A stretch of 64,000 nucleotides of DNA, taken from the NCBI GenBank assembly GCA_965230065.1, contig OZ245942.1:1674001-1738000 (forward strand), in the 5' to 3' direction. Positions 17,701-27,300 of the stretch are shown here, piece by piece; position 1 is the first letter of the stretch; the number at the start of each line of letters is the position of its first letter. Position numbers and translations under genes: made by a program. This DNA comes from G965230065 sp965230065 (GTDB lineage Bacteria > Bacteroidota > Bacteroidia > Cytophagales > Cyclobacteriaceae). A model generated the notes under the pieces. That model saw only the letters and a list, made by a program, of their open reading frames with translations. It did no database searches and was not told where the DNA came from.

Positions 17701-18696
17701 GCGTACATTGATATCATCCCCGTCTTCATCGAGCACCATTTCCGTACCTTCTTCGGTACCGTCAGATTTCCATAACCTTCTGAAAACCGATTCTTTTACG
17801 GTGAAATATATAGTTTCATTCACCACGCCCAATATTTCAATGGTGCTGCTTTCTTCCCCTTCGGTAATGTCTTTTACCATGTAGGTAGTAGCTTCACTCC
17901 CCAGGCTTATCCAGAGTTCGTTGCCATGTACCCCGTCGTTGGCTACAAAGCAAAGCGTATTGTTTTCGGTTTTTAGTTGGGAAAAATTGGTAGAGCCATT
18001 GCCTTCGTTAATGTCTTTCACCATCACAGTGCCCCCGGCGGAGCCGTCGGTTTTCCACAGTTCATTGCCATGCTCCCCATCATTGGCTACAAAGTAGATA
18101 AGGTCCTGGGCAAGGGTAAACTTTTGGAGATTGCTACTGAAAGGCAGGTCACTGAATTGACTTATGTTCGGATTAATATCTTTCAGCAGGAATGTGCTGG
18201 CTTCGGTGCCTTCCGTGCGGTAAAGTTCCCGCCCTTTGTCCCCGGTGGCAGCAAAATACAACACATCATTCAATACTGCATGTTGGCCCGAAATGCTGCC
18301 AGCAGTCCCAGGATTGATGTCCTTGACCAACTGGGTGCTGGAGGTAGTTCCCTGGGTTTTCCACAATTCATAACCGTGTTCGCCATCATTGGCACCGAAA
18401 TAGGTAATATTGCCAATAGTAGTGTAGAAGTTAATATTTGAGTTCTCTTCACCCGGGTTGATGTCTTTTAGTAATTGTGTGCCGAAAGGTGTACCATTAG
18501 ACCTCCAGAGTTCTTCCCCGGTTTTGCCATTATCCGCAATGAAATACAGTTGGGTTTCAGTGGTGATGCCCTCAATTTCAGGGTCGAAACGGAAAGTGCT
18601 GGCACCATTGGTGGCGAAGTCGTTCAGGCGTACAGGTTCCTGTGCAAAGGCAAGTGTGAATGAAAGCATCAGGAATACAGTAAATAAGGGTTTCAT
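14779..18696 (-). CDS. Large secreted ELWxxDGT-repeat protein with T9SS tail
   Basis: A 1305-residue protein with a signal peptide (cleavage near LAFAQ, 19). About 20 repeats of the ELWxxDGT type fill residues 40-960, each about 45-50 residues: GKELWKTDGTEAGT-like core, then a V/MVKDIxPG strand, then FxAxDxxHG. The repeats probably build one or more beta-propellers or a long solenoid. Ig-like domains follow at about 960-1220 (YEWYINEQIET, YRWFFEGEPLPDT and related). The last 80 residues, LNMYPNPATSQLNISV to KKLIKH, are a T9SS type A sorting domain. It is likely surface-exposed or released; the binding partner is unknown. A hairpin repeat at 18754-18818 precedes the gene and recurs upstream of the toxin gene. 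Confidence 0.9.
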   Translation of the reverse strand: MKPLFTVFLMLSFTLAFAQEPVRLNDFATNGASTFRFDPEIEGITTETQLYFIADNGKTGEELWRSNGTPFGTQLLKDINPGEENSNINFYTTIGNITYFGANDGEHGYELWKTQGTTSSTQLVKDINPGTAGSISGQHAVLNDVLYFAATGDKGRELYRTEGTEASTFLLKDINPNISQFSDLPFSSNLQKFTLAQDLIYFVANDGEHGNELWKTDGSAGGTVMVKDINEGNGSTNFSQLKTENNTLCFVANDGVHGNELWISLGSEATTYMVKDITEGEESSTIEILGVVNETIYFTVKESVFRRLWKSDGTEEGTEMVLDEDGDDINVRAFIPYKNQLFLQGNFRLWKVDGTDEGTEEISDVSIEGEFAIMNDSLYFIGHQGTGGQGLWKTDGTTEGTIPVKENITSASFREIDHLTAGTNHVFFIAETEEFGRELWASDGTEAGTFMLVDSKPGEEDGFRSFEDVTFYTVGDKLLFAGFDEAHGRELWSSDGTEAGTTLVKDIKTQSEDIQLYSNPVPLGNHTYFSTKEGLWQTDGTAENTVLIKELDFAFGLNVFQEKLIFTAQSEENNRRIIWTSDGTEAGTAPLFEVTPESDKFFQFQQSLPQINGELFHPGRDSLGYELWKTDGTEAGTVRVKDINEGNDDSFFSFNEDYIIINDILYFVASDNLLGNELWKTDGTEAGTVPVSDINPFSSSSPRGFTEVDGTIFFSADDGTGGRELWKTDGTTEGTVLVKDIFPGDEDDDGLNTSASFINFQGTLYFAANDGENGRELWKSDGTEAGTVMVKDIFPPDGNFTKSSNPNNFFVHDNALYFAAGDESGRKIWKSDGTADGTQPYTSLEASFNTRFFNANGNLFFNASNDETGEELWKIGKSNEPVPQVFDILPGTRGSSPFIYGYHSDVLYFLAEDDVSGRELWALKPLEAEVQLTASRTEICTMGDSVTFTVNVTNAGANPKYEWYINEQIETTDNGNTLTTNSLKDGDEVKVLVTADDEVWVLQDSVFSETITINFSELSPKITIAGNKLTASDGSGYRWFFEGEPLPDTTKTIIAAASGTYQVEISNENGCTFLSDEVEVIVCSVEKPTIQVENFTLTSSVAATFKWLLNGEALPDTTQSIEAKESGNYQVEITDEQGCAAISDVVEIDLCSNFTATLTQDGTALTASEGNSYKWLLDGEELPDETQDIEAEESGTYQVEVTDSLGCVALSEEIEVTITGIEDEILARQLNMYPNPATSQLNISVQSHEEVRLLIYNPAGKQVHESVLTSKNDSYEVPLHHLSSGIYLVRFIGEKGTHQKKLIKH

Positions 18697-18753
18697 AGTT
18701 AGGAATTTTTAGGTTTTGAGGCATATTCCCAAAATTCCTCATATTATCGCTAC

Positions 18754-18818
18754 CATGAATCACGGTTTTCAGGGATATTGAAAAATCATGGAAAACCGTG
18801 AGTTTTTAATCGACAATG
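18754..18818. repeat. Copy A of a hairpin repeat shared with 32068-32146
   Basis: TCACGGTTTTC (18760-18770) pairs perfectly with GAAAACCGTGA (18791-18801). Blocks GATATTG, AAAATCA, GGAAAAC, GTGAGTTTT and CAATG occur in the same order in copy B. Copy A lies 58 nt upstream of the ELWxxDGT gene start. Confidence 0.7.
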
Positions 18819-18886
18819 AACAAAGAGAATTGAGTGTGTAACATACCGGGGGTATTTTGGTGAAACCTTTACCAATTAGGCACCGC

Positions 18887-18999
18887 AGCGGCGTTTCGAT
18901 TGATCGGAATGCCGCCGCTTAAGCCCTCCGCACCCCTTGAAATCTCTGAAGGGACCCAGCACACAATCATTATGTGCGTTAGATCGCCCCTCTTGGGGC
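18887..18999. other. GC-rich run of hairpins without a gene
   Basis: The 436-nt gap before the ELWxxDGT gene holds, besides copy A, a GC-rich block unlike the AT-rich flanks. It has at least four successive hairpins: AGCGGCG/CGCCGCT (18887-18893 and 18913-18919), CCTT/AAGG near 18936-18952, GCACA/TGTGC (18959-18963 and 18973-18977), and GCCCC/GGGGC (18986-18990 and 18995-18999). Short frames cross it on both strands but none resembles a protein I know. It may be a structured RNA, a repeat unit or an insertion-sequence remnant. Confidence 0.4.
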
Positions 19000-19132
19000 C
19001 ACAATGGATATTGCTGAGGGTGCGATCGGATCGCCGGAAGCGAGGAAAATCCCTTAAGTTGCAGCATTGGGCGGACCGCATAGTTTTCATAGATTAATCT
19101 ATCTATTGTGCCTATGTGGTTACTTCAGCACA

Positions 19133-22100
19133 CTATATCCAAACTACCTTACCCTCTGTTGTAACCACCACCAGTATATCATCTATAACTTCTCCCAATG
19201 TATTACCATTGGGCAGGGTGACATCTGTGATCAAAACCTCCCAGTCTCCGGCAGGATCAATGCCATCACCCAGTTGATACGAGGGATTGTCATTATCCCG
19301 GGTGCTGAACAGGGCGTATGATGCGTTTTCTGCTTCTATCAATTTTGTGATAAACTTTGTTTCACCTGCCGGTGGATTGGATTGGCCTGTTAGTTTCAAC
19401 GTCTTCGTGGTATTGCTCTCTTGGTAATCGTGATGTACTTGTATTGAGGCCCATAACTGGTTGGTTTCTGCATTGCTCAAATCTTTAAAATTACCCATGA
19501 GCATTAGCGTAACATGCGTTGTGGATATGGGCACCCCTTTTTCATAATGTGGCGGTAAAAATTGCTTCGGAAGTTTAATATTTAACTGTCGCGTATTGTC
19601 AGTAGTCATCGGGTTGTTTTTAAAATGATACCACTCATCGGGATATTGCAACCTGATATTCAGGGGCAGGTCGTTTGCTTCGGAATCACCCAACTCACCT
19701 TTGACGGTTTGTGCATATTCAGCATCATGCAGGGCGGTGTACTCGATGGTAAACATCACATCTGCGAGGGTATCAAAATTAAAGCGGTTGCTTGCTTTGG
19801 GCAGTTCCAATTCCCACTGCGTTTCCACCCCTAAGCCTTCAAACGGAAGCAACATCGGGTCCTCGTAATTAAACACGAAAAGTCCTGTTTCGCTGAATGG
19901 GCTGTCCAAAGCAATGGTTTCGCCGAAGTTTCTGAAGGACCTGATAGATTTGAACTCCAAACCGTCTTTCACCATCACGGTAGATTCCCCCGTATTGCTT
20001 AACTGGGCATGGATACCATCTATAGGAGGGGTTAAAGCAAGCATAGATATTTTGACACTTTTGATCAGGCGTAAATAATGACCGGGAAAATCCCTGTCGA
20101 ACCAGCGCATGAGGGTATTAAATGTAACTTTTCCTGTTGCCTTTAAATGGGCCAGATCTCCGGGCATCATTTGAGCCATAGAGATGGTTTTGCTCAATTG
20201 TAACCGTCTCTTTTCCGTACTCAGCTTGTACGCGTCCAGGCGGCTCAGGTCGGTTAATAATCGCTCAGCCCCTAATAAACCGGAATCCTTCTGTGCTTCG
20301 CTCAGGTTGCCTGCATAAGCGTTGGCAGAAGCTACCGACCAGTAATCTCCGGAGATTATCGACAATACTTCCTGTCTTTCAAATTCCAGGGACTGCTGGG
20401 CCTGCCGGGCTACATTGGAAGCAATCTGCATCAGGGAGCGGTAGTTTTGCGACAATACCTGTATCATCCATTCATAGAGGTGATCGTTGGAAAACTTATT
20501 TTCTAGGAAGGCTAACACTTCTTTGGCTTGTGTATTTTGCAGGTTGGCGATGGAAAGCTCCTGGTTGGCAATGTCTATGCGGTTAGTGGCTGCCTGTTGT
20601 TGCGTTTCCGCAATGCGGACGTCAAAATCTGACAGACCTTTTTGCAGGTTCCAGTCTTCAAAACGGTACTCAATACTTCCCAGTGTCATAGCTAAATTAC
20701 CGGCGGTTCCCAGGCTATTGGAAATGGTCAATGCACCCTGGGCGATGACCGGTAAAGCGGCGGCGGCTGAAGCTAAACTTGCCCCCAGCAGTACAAGCCC
20801 CGGAGCAGTTCCCGCACCGCTTAAAGATAATATGGATCCAACAGCAGCAGAAGTTCCGGAAACGGCGGCAATCGGCCCCACCTGGGCCAGCCCAACGGCG
20901 AGCTGAATAGCAGCACTTCCAGCAATTAAAGAGATTCCTGCTATTTCTAAAGCTGAAACAGGCCCGTTATCTACTCTATTCTGCCAGAACTCCAATTGAG
21001 CTTCCGCTTTGCTAAACTGCAAATCTGCCAATTCCAACCCGGTTACGGCATCTTTTAAGCCGAGGTTTCTTAAGTCAATGGTAGACGAGGCTAACTCGAT
21101 GGCGTGTTGTGCTTTTAGTATGCCCAGTTTTTCATTATCATAATTTTGATACGCTGTGAGCAGGGCCGCCCCTATCCGTTGGGCTGCATCGGTATATTGC
21201 CGGGCCTTTTCCATCAAATAAGAATACCGGTAACGGGGAGGCTCATTGAACCAGGTTGAGGGAAGATCGAGCAAAGGCGTTCTTTCTGCCTGGGCATCTA
21301 CCGTGTCAAAAAATTCAGCGACCGATTTATCATTGATGATTACCTGGGGCAAGGGCTCCCCGCTAATATCCAGACATAATTGAAACTTAAGCAGCGATAA
21401 CTTGATATAGGCATCTAAGGCGACCAATACCGGATTGGGAGGCACGCATAATGTAACCGGATTGGTGTATACTTTGCCTTCACTCGAGTTGATGCCTGCC
21501 AAAATTCCTCCGAAAGGACTGTTTCCCGAATAAGCAAAGTAATGAGGTGCCACTCCAACTTCTTCCTGTGATGCAGCCTCGAACAGCACCTGGTCTTCAA
21601 ATTTGACAAGTTCTTCGTTTCTATGCGTCAGTTGATCGGATAGCTTTTCAGGGCTGGCACCCGAGTGGTACTCATTGATGGCCGTCGCTACGATCTTTTC
21701 AATCGGACTTGGGTCAATAGTTCCGTCATCAGGAATTGTACCTCTTATATCCTCAATCGCTTTACCAATGATTTCCGGATCATCTATCTGATTCAGGCCT
21801 TCAATAATGACCACAATGGTTCCGGCCACACTGCCCGGGTCAAGCCCAATGGAGCTTACGATTTCTATGGTGAGTTGGCGAATGGAGCGATAACAATCAT
21901 CCCCAAGGTCGGGTGAGTCCAAAACTTCCTGTGCCAGTTCGTACAATTGCCTGGCCCGGTCAAGACTGCTGGCTGTAGCCAGGGCAAATTCATGATCGGC
22001 CCAGTCCAGCAGGTTTTTGACCATCATGATGATCACATGCCGGAGCATCACTCCTTCCCGCCGGTGGGCCAGCTCGGTAGGGTCTAAAGTGCCACTGTTC

Positions 22101-24274
22101 CATCCTTCCCGGTAAGCCACTGATTCCTGGAAGTGGGCGTTAAAGTCAAATCCGTACCTTTCGCTGCCAGATTTTGTGGGGTCATACAACAATCGGTACC
22201 AATCGTTCGCCGACTCGAACTGTTCAGCTTTGTTGAGTGAATGGGCCGCCAGTAAGGGAAAAAGCAAGGAATTTTTCAGTAAAATTTTATACTTTTTCCC
22301 TGAAGGAATTAGACTTGACTCAAAGTAACCCTCAAGCAAATAGGAAAGGTTATGCATAAATTTTCCCACCGGAGTCTTTGCCGCGTGAAAGTACCCTTCG
22401 CCAGCATCTATGGTTTCTTTCAAAAACAGAGGATATTGTCCTTCCAAATCAGCAAGCGTATCCCGCACCACTTCCCGTGCGTCCTCATCAAAATAATAGT
22501 GATAAATGGCTTTAAACACAGTGACCCTGTCCATGGGGGTGGTTAAGAAAGTTTTGGTATATTCCAGAAAATCTCTGCCCGCTACTTCTGAAAAAAATGG
22601 AATGGCCTGGTTTTCCGGGTACAGAAAGGCGTACATGGCAGAGGCCCAACTGTTATAAGTTTTCATCCACTTCCAACTGGCTTCCTCAACTGGGATGGAT
22701 TGGAGGTTTTTCACTTTATTTCTTAACAGTTGATCAACATCCGGCCGGTTGAAGTCGGATAACTCTCCTACCCGGGCAGCTAATACGAACGATTGCAGGG
22801 AAAGGATCAGAAAGGTGATGCGGTTGGTTTTGTGGCATGCTCCGGCTTTCAGGTCAATGAATAGCTCCTTTTGCAACGCTTCGGTGGTTTTGCCGCTTCG
22901 CAAGATGAGTTGTTGGCGGTATAACCCCAAAATTTGCTGATAAGCCTGGGCAAGGGCTGCATCAAATACATCGCCCCCACTGGCATATATTTCAGATATT
23001 TCGGCTAATTCTTGAATATTGTATCGACGATTAAGCGCGTGGATTCCCTTTTTAAGAAGGGCTAAACTTTTTTTCGGACTCAGCAGGGTGTCAGATAACT
23101 TTTTTGCCTGTTCATCACCACTATTCTCCAGTTCTTTTAGTAGTGAAATATTTTCTTTAGAAGCATCATTGAAAAGTAATTTGGCCCATATTTTTTCCAC
23201 ATCTTTGTTAAAGGCGGCATCCTCAATCGGTATTTGAATTTTTTCGGATTTCTCCAGCACTTCTAGGGCCAGCTCCATTTGCAGCACGCTTTCCTGCCCC
23301 TTCTTACAATCCATATCCTCAATTTCCTGTAGCAGGATTCTTTCCAGATCGTATACCGCCATCTCCAAATGGTAGTAAATCATTTCCAGCAGATTGATGA
23401 GGTAAGCATAGGGGCTGAAGGCATTGGTGCAGGCATCGCATTGGCAGGTATCGTTTTTCGGAATCTTTTTATATTTATCCTTATCCAGTAGCCATTTCCC
23501 ATCCTTGCTTTTTAGCCGGGCGGCAAAGGTGGCCTGGTTCAGCACCTCATTATGCAGTTGCTGGGATTTCTGGTACAAAATATCCAAGGCTTGCGCATCT
23601 CCCTGATTCAGCTTGCCTACCCTGGCCTTTAACGCAGCATAGGAGATGGCCCCAACATCGGTAAAAGAATGAAATCCTTTATCGACCAGCTTATTCGCTA
23701 CCGTTTCAGAATTGGCGGCTGCAGCAAACCTGGTTACCGATTTAAACTTGTCTAAGGTGGCCTCATTCAGGCCGGTGCTGCCGGTTGTCAACCGATCCGT
23801 TTTGGAAAGGAGTGATTTCAGGTCTGCCAATCCGGCCTGCCTGAGTTGGGTCAACGTTCCGGAAATTGCACGTTCATCCACTCCCGATACCCTGAGCAGG
23901 TTCTCAATTTTTAATGGAGGCAGCTCCTTCACTTCTGGCAACAGAGATTTAGATGCCTCTTTGGATAAGGCAACTTTGAGGTCGGTGATGTCTTTGGTCA
24001 ATTCCAGCACAACATCATCCAGGGTAGAAAACAGGTTTCGGTTGTTTTTGGCAAGAACCAGAAAAACTTCAGGCGTTCTTCCCTGAAATTGCCGTTTGAG
24101 GGTGTAAGGGTTCAGATCAAAGGTAAACTCACCCAGCTTGTTGGTGGCTGTGCGGGCAATGGCACCAGCTACTTTCTGGTTTTGGTCTCTTAGCTCTATG
24201 GTTAGTTTTTCCAGATTTGCATTGGGCAAAGCGGATTGGATGGTTCCTTGTAAGGTTAGTTTTTTGGTAGGCAT
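19133..24274 (-). CDS. Short TcA-like subunit of a Tc (ABC) toxin complex
   Basis: The start is set at ATG 24274 (MPTKKLTLQGTIQ), since the eight codons upstream begin with TTG; this gives 1713 residues. An N-terminal beta-sandwich (about 5-90) precedes a helical region. This region holds the hallmark CQCDACTNAFSPYAYLINLL, typical of the VRP1/SpvA part of TcA proteins. A long alpha-helical part with hydrophobic, Ala/Gly-rich helices (about 1105-1195, including LIAGSAAIQLAVGLAQVG) and coiled coils fits the translocation channel. The C-terminal 300 residues (from LDAYKLSTEKRRLQLSKTIS through LLPFEGLG) match the TcB-binding domain. Classical TcA proteins are about 2400-2500 residues, so receptor-binding parts seem missing. 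It follows the TcB-TcC gene by about 110 nt and is probably co-transcribed. Confidence 0.85.
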   Translation of the reverse strand: MPTKKLTLQGTIQSALPNANLEKLTIELRDQNQKVAGAIARTATNKLGEFTFDLNPYTLKRQFQGRTPEVFLVLAKNNRNLFSTLDDVVLELTKDITDLKVALSKEASKSLLPEVKELPPLKIENLLRVSGVDERAISGTLTQLRQAGLADLKSLLSKTDRLTTGSTGLNEATLDKFKSVTRFAAAANSETVANKLVDKGFHSFTDVGAISYAALKARVGKLNQGDAQALDILYQKSQQLHNEVLNQATFAARLKSKDGKWLLDKDKYKKIPKNDTCQCDACTNAFSPYAYLINLLEMIYYHLEMAVYDLERILLQEIEDMDCKKGQESVLQMELALEVLEKSEKIQIPIEDAAFNKDVEKIWAKLLFNDASKENISLLKELENSGDEQAKKLSDTLLSPKKSLALLKKGIHALNRRYNIQELAEISEIYASGGDVFDAALAQAYQQILGLYRQQLILRSGKTTEALQKELFIDLKAGACHKTNRITFLILSLQSFVLAARVGELSDFNRPDVDQLLRNKVKNLQSIPVEEASWKWMKTYNSWASAMYAFLYPENQAIPFFSEVAGRDFLEYTKTFLTTPMDRVTVFKAIYHYYFDEDAREVVRDTLADLEGQYPLFLKETIDAGEGYFHAAKTPVGKFMHNLSYLLEGYFESSLIPSGKKYKILLKNSLLFPLLAAHSLNKAEQFESANDWYRLLYDPTKSGSERYGFDFNAHFQESVAYREGWNSGTLDPTELAHRREGVMLRHVIIMMVKNLLDWADHEFALATASSLDRARQLYELAQEVLDSPDLGDDCYRSIRQLTIEIVSSIGLDPGSVAGTIVVIIEGLNQIDDPEIIGKAIEDIRGTIPDDGTIDPSPIEKIVATAINEYHSGASPEKLSDQLTHRNEELVKFEDQVLFEAASQEEVGVAPHYFAYSGNSPFGGILAGINSSEGKVYTNPVTLCVPPNPVLVALDAYIKLSLLKFQLCLDISGEPLPQVIINDKSVAEFFDTVDAQAERTPLLDLPSTWFNEPPRYRYSYLMEKARQYTDAAQRIGAALLTAYQNYDNEKLGILKAQHAIELASSTIDLRNLGLKDAVTGLELADLQFSKAEAQLEFWQNRVDNGPVSALEIAGISLIAGSAAIQLAVGLAQVGPIAAVSGTSAAVGSILSLSGAGTAPGLVLLGASLASAAAALPVIAQGALTISNSLGTAGNLAMTLGSIEYRFEDWNLQKGLSDFDVRIAETQQQAATNRIDIANQELSIANLQNTQAKEVLAFLENKFSNDHLYEWMIQVLSQNYRSLMQIASNVARQAQQSLEFERQEVLSIISGDYWSVASANAYAGNLSEAQKDSGLLGAERLLTDLSRLDAYKLSTEKRRLQLSKTISMAQMMPGDLAHLKATGKVTFNTLMRWFDRDFPGHYLRLIKSVKISMLALTPPIDGIHAQLSNTGESTVMVKDGLEFKSIRSFRNFGETIALDSPFSETGLFVFNYEDPMLLPFEGLGVETQWELELPKASNRFNFDTLADVMFTIEYTALHDAEYAQTVKGELGDSEANDLPLNIRLQYPDEWYHFKNNPMTTDNTRQLNIKLPKQFLPPHYEKGVPISTTHVTLMLMGNFKDLSNAETNQLWASIQVHHDYQESNTTKTLKLTGQSNPPAGETKFITKLIEAENASYALFSTRDNDNPSYQLGDGIDPAGDWEVLITDVTLPNGNTLGEVIDDILVVVTTEGKVVWI

Positions 24275-24384
24275 TTTATGTTTATTTATGTTTCTCAAAA
24301 TTCATTGAATTGAAATATATCTTGTCAAAAGAAGTAATATGATTGATTCCTATTACGCGATATGCATTTAGCAACAATTCTTTA

Positions 24385-27300
24385 CTATTGTTCTTTGCCA
24401 TTAATCCGTAATGGAATTGTATATTGAAGATTACCACCACCGATAAATTTACCTTCCAAATCCAAGGTGATTGATTTAATTCCTTCAGCGTCACTTCGGA
24501 AAATTCCTTTTACCTTTGCACCTGCACCAAGACCTATGCTTCCTCCACCACCAACCATCCCATCATCCGTTTTACTTCCGGCTCCTAATTCTAATATTGA
24601 ACCAAGCGCTTCAATTCCATAAGTTGATTCAATATCACCACTAGGGGTTTCATTGGTTCTACCCAAATAAATACCAGCAGAGGCTTTCGGTGTGTCTAAA
24701 GCAACATCTAAATCTGCGGCTCCGATTGGGACCTTAAATTTTACCCCAGCAAGATTTACGCTACCTGACGTACCACCAAGGCCTGCCTCTCCTTCAGCTC
24801 GAAACGCCTTAACACCCACTCCATTTTTTTCTTTATCAATTCCAAAAAAGCCCTTTACACTTTGATTCTGTTTGTCTATTCCTCCACCATAAAGCTTCAA
24901 TTCATCTTTTTTGACATGAGCTTCTGGATCATTTTCTCTTGCAAAATCTTTAAACCTAATTTTATCACCTACTTCGAGATAGTTGACGTTAAGCCCTGTT
25001 CCGAATGATACCCATTCGTCATCCAAAAAAATCTCAAAATTTTCTGCAGCATCTTCAGGATCTGTTGATCCAGTTAATGCAGCATTAGCTTTAGTTAGCC
25101 AATCTCCTTCTTTTACCTGAATTATACCCGTATTTGGCTCTATGTTTATAGCATAGCCAGTTTCAGGATTAGATATTACCTGAGAAGTTTCTGTTTTTTC
25201 TCCTACAACCTTACTTTTTTGTGCTTCTAAATTCGGTTTTGATTTAAATCCTTGAATATCTACATTCTTGATTGGGTTGCTAAGTGTGAATAGATAAAGA
25301 TTAATATTGTCTATATTTAGTAAAGGATCACAACTGCACCACCTTCCCATCCAGGGGGCATAATACCGGGCGCCGTAGTAGTAAAGTCCTGTTTCATCAT
25401 CCCTTTCTTTGTCACTATAGCGGTAGCGTTTCAAGCTGGTTTCGGCCTGATTGCGACCCGTGGTATAGGCCGTGCCCCCATAAGGGTAATATTCTTCATA
25501 AGAGATTAGTTGGGCATTTTCATCTAATTCCAGCACGCCAGAACCCAGGTGGTTAGTCAATTGATAGCGGATATTTTCGGAGGTGATTTGCGTGGGGTTG
25601 CCCGTATCTTTTTCCTGTTCTATGATGACGATTCTGCTCTGGTCGTCTTTGATGTGCAGGGTATCCCGTTGTTTTTGCAGGGTGTTCGCTACGGTTTCGG
25701 TATAAATTTCATAGTCTCCCAAATAGATGCGCTCAGCCACACGGCTGCCATTGTTTTTTACCACCGTTTTGCGCATGCGCTGGCCCTGGCTGTCATACTG
25801 ATAATAGGCTTTATCAGGATGGGTTCCGGCATTGAGTTGCACCTCCACCAGTTGGTTTTTATAATCCCAAATCATCTCTTCAAGGTGGGGCAGTTGTAGG
25901 ATATTGCCATTGGCATCGTGGGGGATGGCATTGTTCTCATTGGTGCAACCTGCTGAAGACATGATAAGGCGGTTGCTTTGTGTAGCGTAGGTTTGATTTC
26001 TAACTGTAGTTCCAAGGCTGTTGCTGTGCTCAATACGCTCAATATTTCCGGCTTTGTCGTACTGGAATTTTTGGATATAATTGAGCAAAGCCTGGGCATT
26101 TGTTGTGGGTTGGGGCAAAGGCAAAAATTCAGTATGCTTTTTTCCTGTAGTTTGGTAATGGCAGGCCGTCATAGATTCGTGCTCTCGTCCGTTGGCTTCT
26201 ACCAGGCGGTAAATAGCATCGTAGGAATATCGGCTTTCCGGATCCACTGCCTGGTTACGGTTAAACAGGGTTGGGTGCGCATCATCACGGATGCTGGTGA
26301 TGTTACCCACCGGATCATATGTATAGCTTAACTCCTGTAATTTTTTGGGTGTTGGATTATTACGGGTAGACAGCATTTTTTCTAAACGAAAGGTATCCGT
26401 ATCATACGCATAGGTGGTCGTAACCCCGTTCCCATATTCAATTTTTTCACGCTGCCCTTTGGCGTTGTAATCAATATTCCTGACAAATATTTCCGGGCTT
26501 TGATTGGGGTGCTGAATGGATAATGATTCAAGTAGGCTGGCCTGGTTGTAGGCAGGAATCTGTACTGTACCATCGGGCAAGTGGTTTTCTACTACCCTGT
26601 TCATTGCATCATAACGGGTTTTCAAAACGTAGGCGGGCGTATTGAGGCGGGTATTGGTTTGTAATAAGTTTTGGGCGGCGGACTCATCAAAATTACCACT
26701 GGTACCCTGCGGCCATTGGATTTCCGTGAGGGTACCATCCGATAACAATGTACGTTGAACCTCCAACAAATTTCCTTTAAAATCAATGCCACTGGTGGTA
26801 ACAAGCCCGGCCCCGTCATAGTGCTTCCACATATTACCTCGTGCATTGGTAGACTCAGGTTGTGGCTTTTCCTCTCCGTAGATTATCTTTTCGGCAATAA
26901 AATGGGGGATGCCTGTTTTTTGTATCCGTACTTCTGCCGGGCGGCGCAAGGCATCGTAATGGGTGTTTACCCGGTTTCCATTGGCATCCCATTGGTAAAG
27001 GGGTAAATTATCTGCGGCTACTAACAATAGCTTGTTCCCGGCATCTTTACTGTGGATGCGTAATTTTCGTCCGGCCATGTCAAATGTATGCTCAAAAGCC
27101 TGAATACCTCTTGGGTCGGTAATTGAAAGCTCATTCCCTTCAATATCCAGCTCCACCCTGGTTTGCAGGGTTTCGGTTTTGTTGTCAGCTATGGTCAGGA
27201 ATACATTGCCCTGTACGTCCAGATGAGCAATGGTTGGGGTATCGGCATGTTCGGCTGTTTTTAAAGCGGCCTGTTGTGGTGCGGTAAGTGTAGCAGGTAA

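Noticed and set aside
18869..19097. Short frames on both strands over the GC-rich hairpin block
   Set aside because: Their translations are low in hydrophobic pattern and mirror each other because of the palindromic DNA, so they are read as by-products of structure.
24282..24494. A 70-codon minus-strand frame crossing the gap between the toxin genes
   Set aside because: It overlaps the 3' end of the TcB-TcC gene and the extreme 5' side of the TcA gene in another frame, shows no motif, and is AT-rich by chance. An immunity protein was considered, but nothing supports it.
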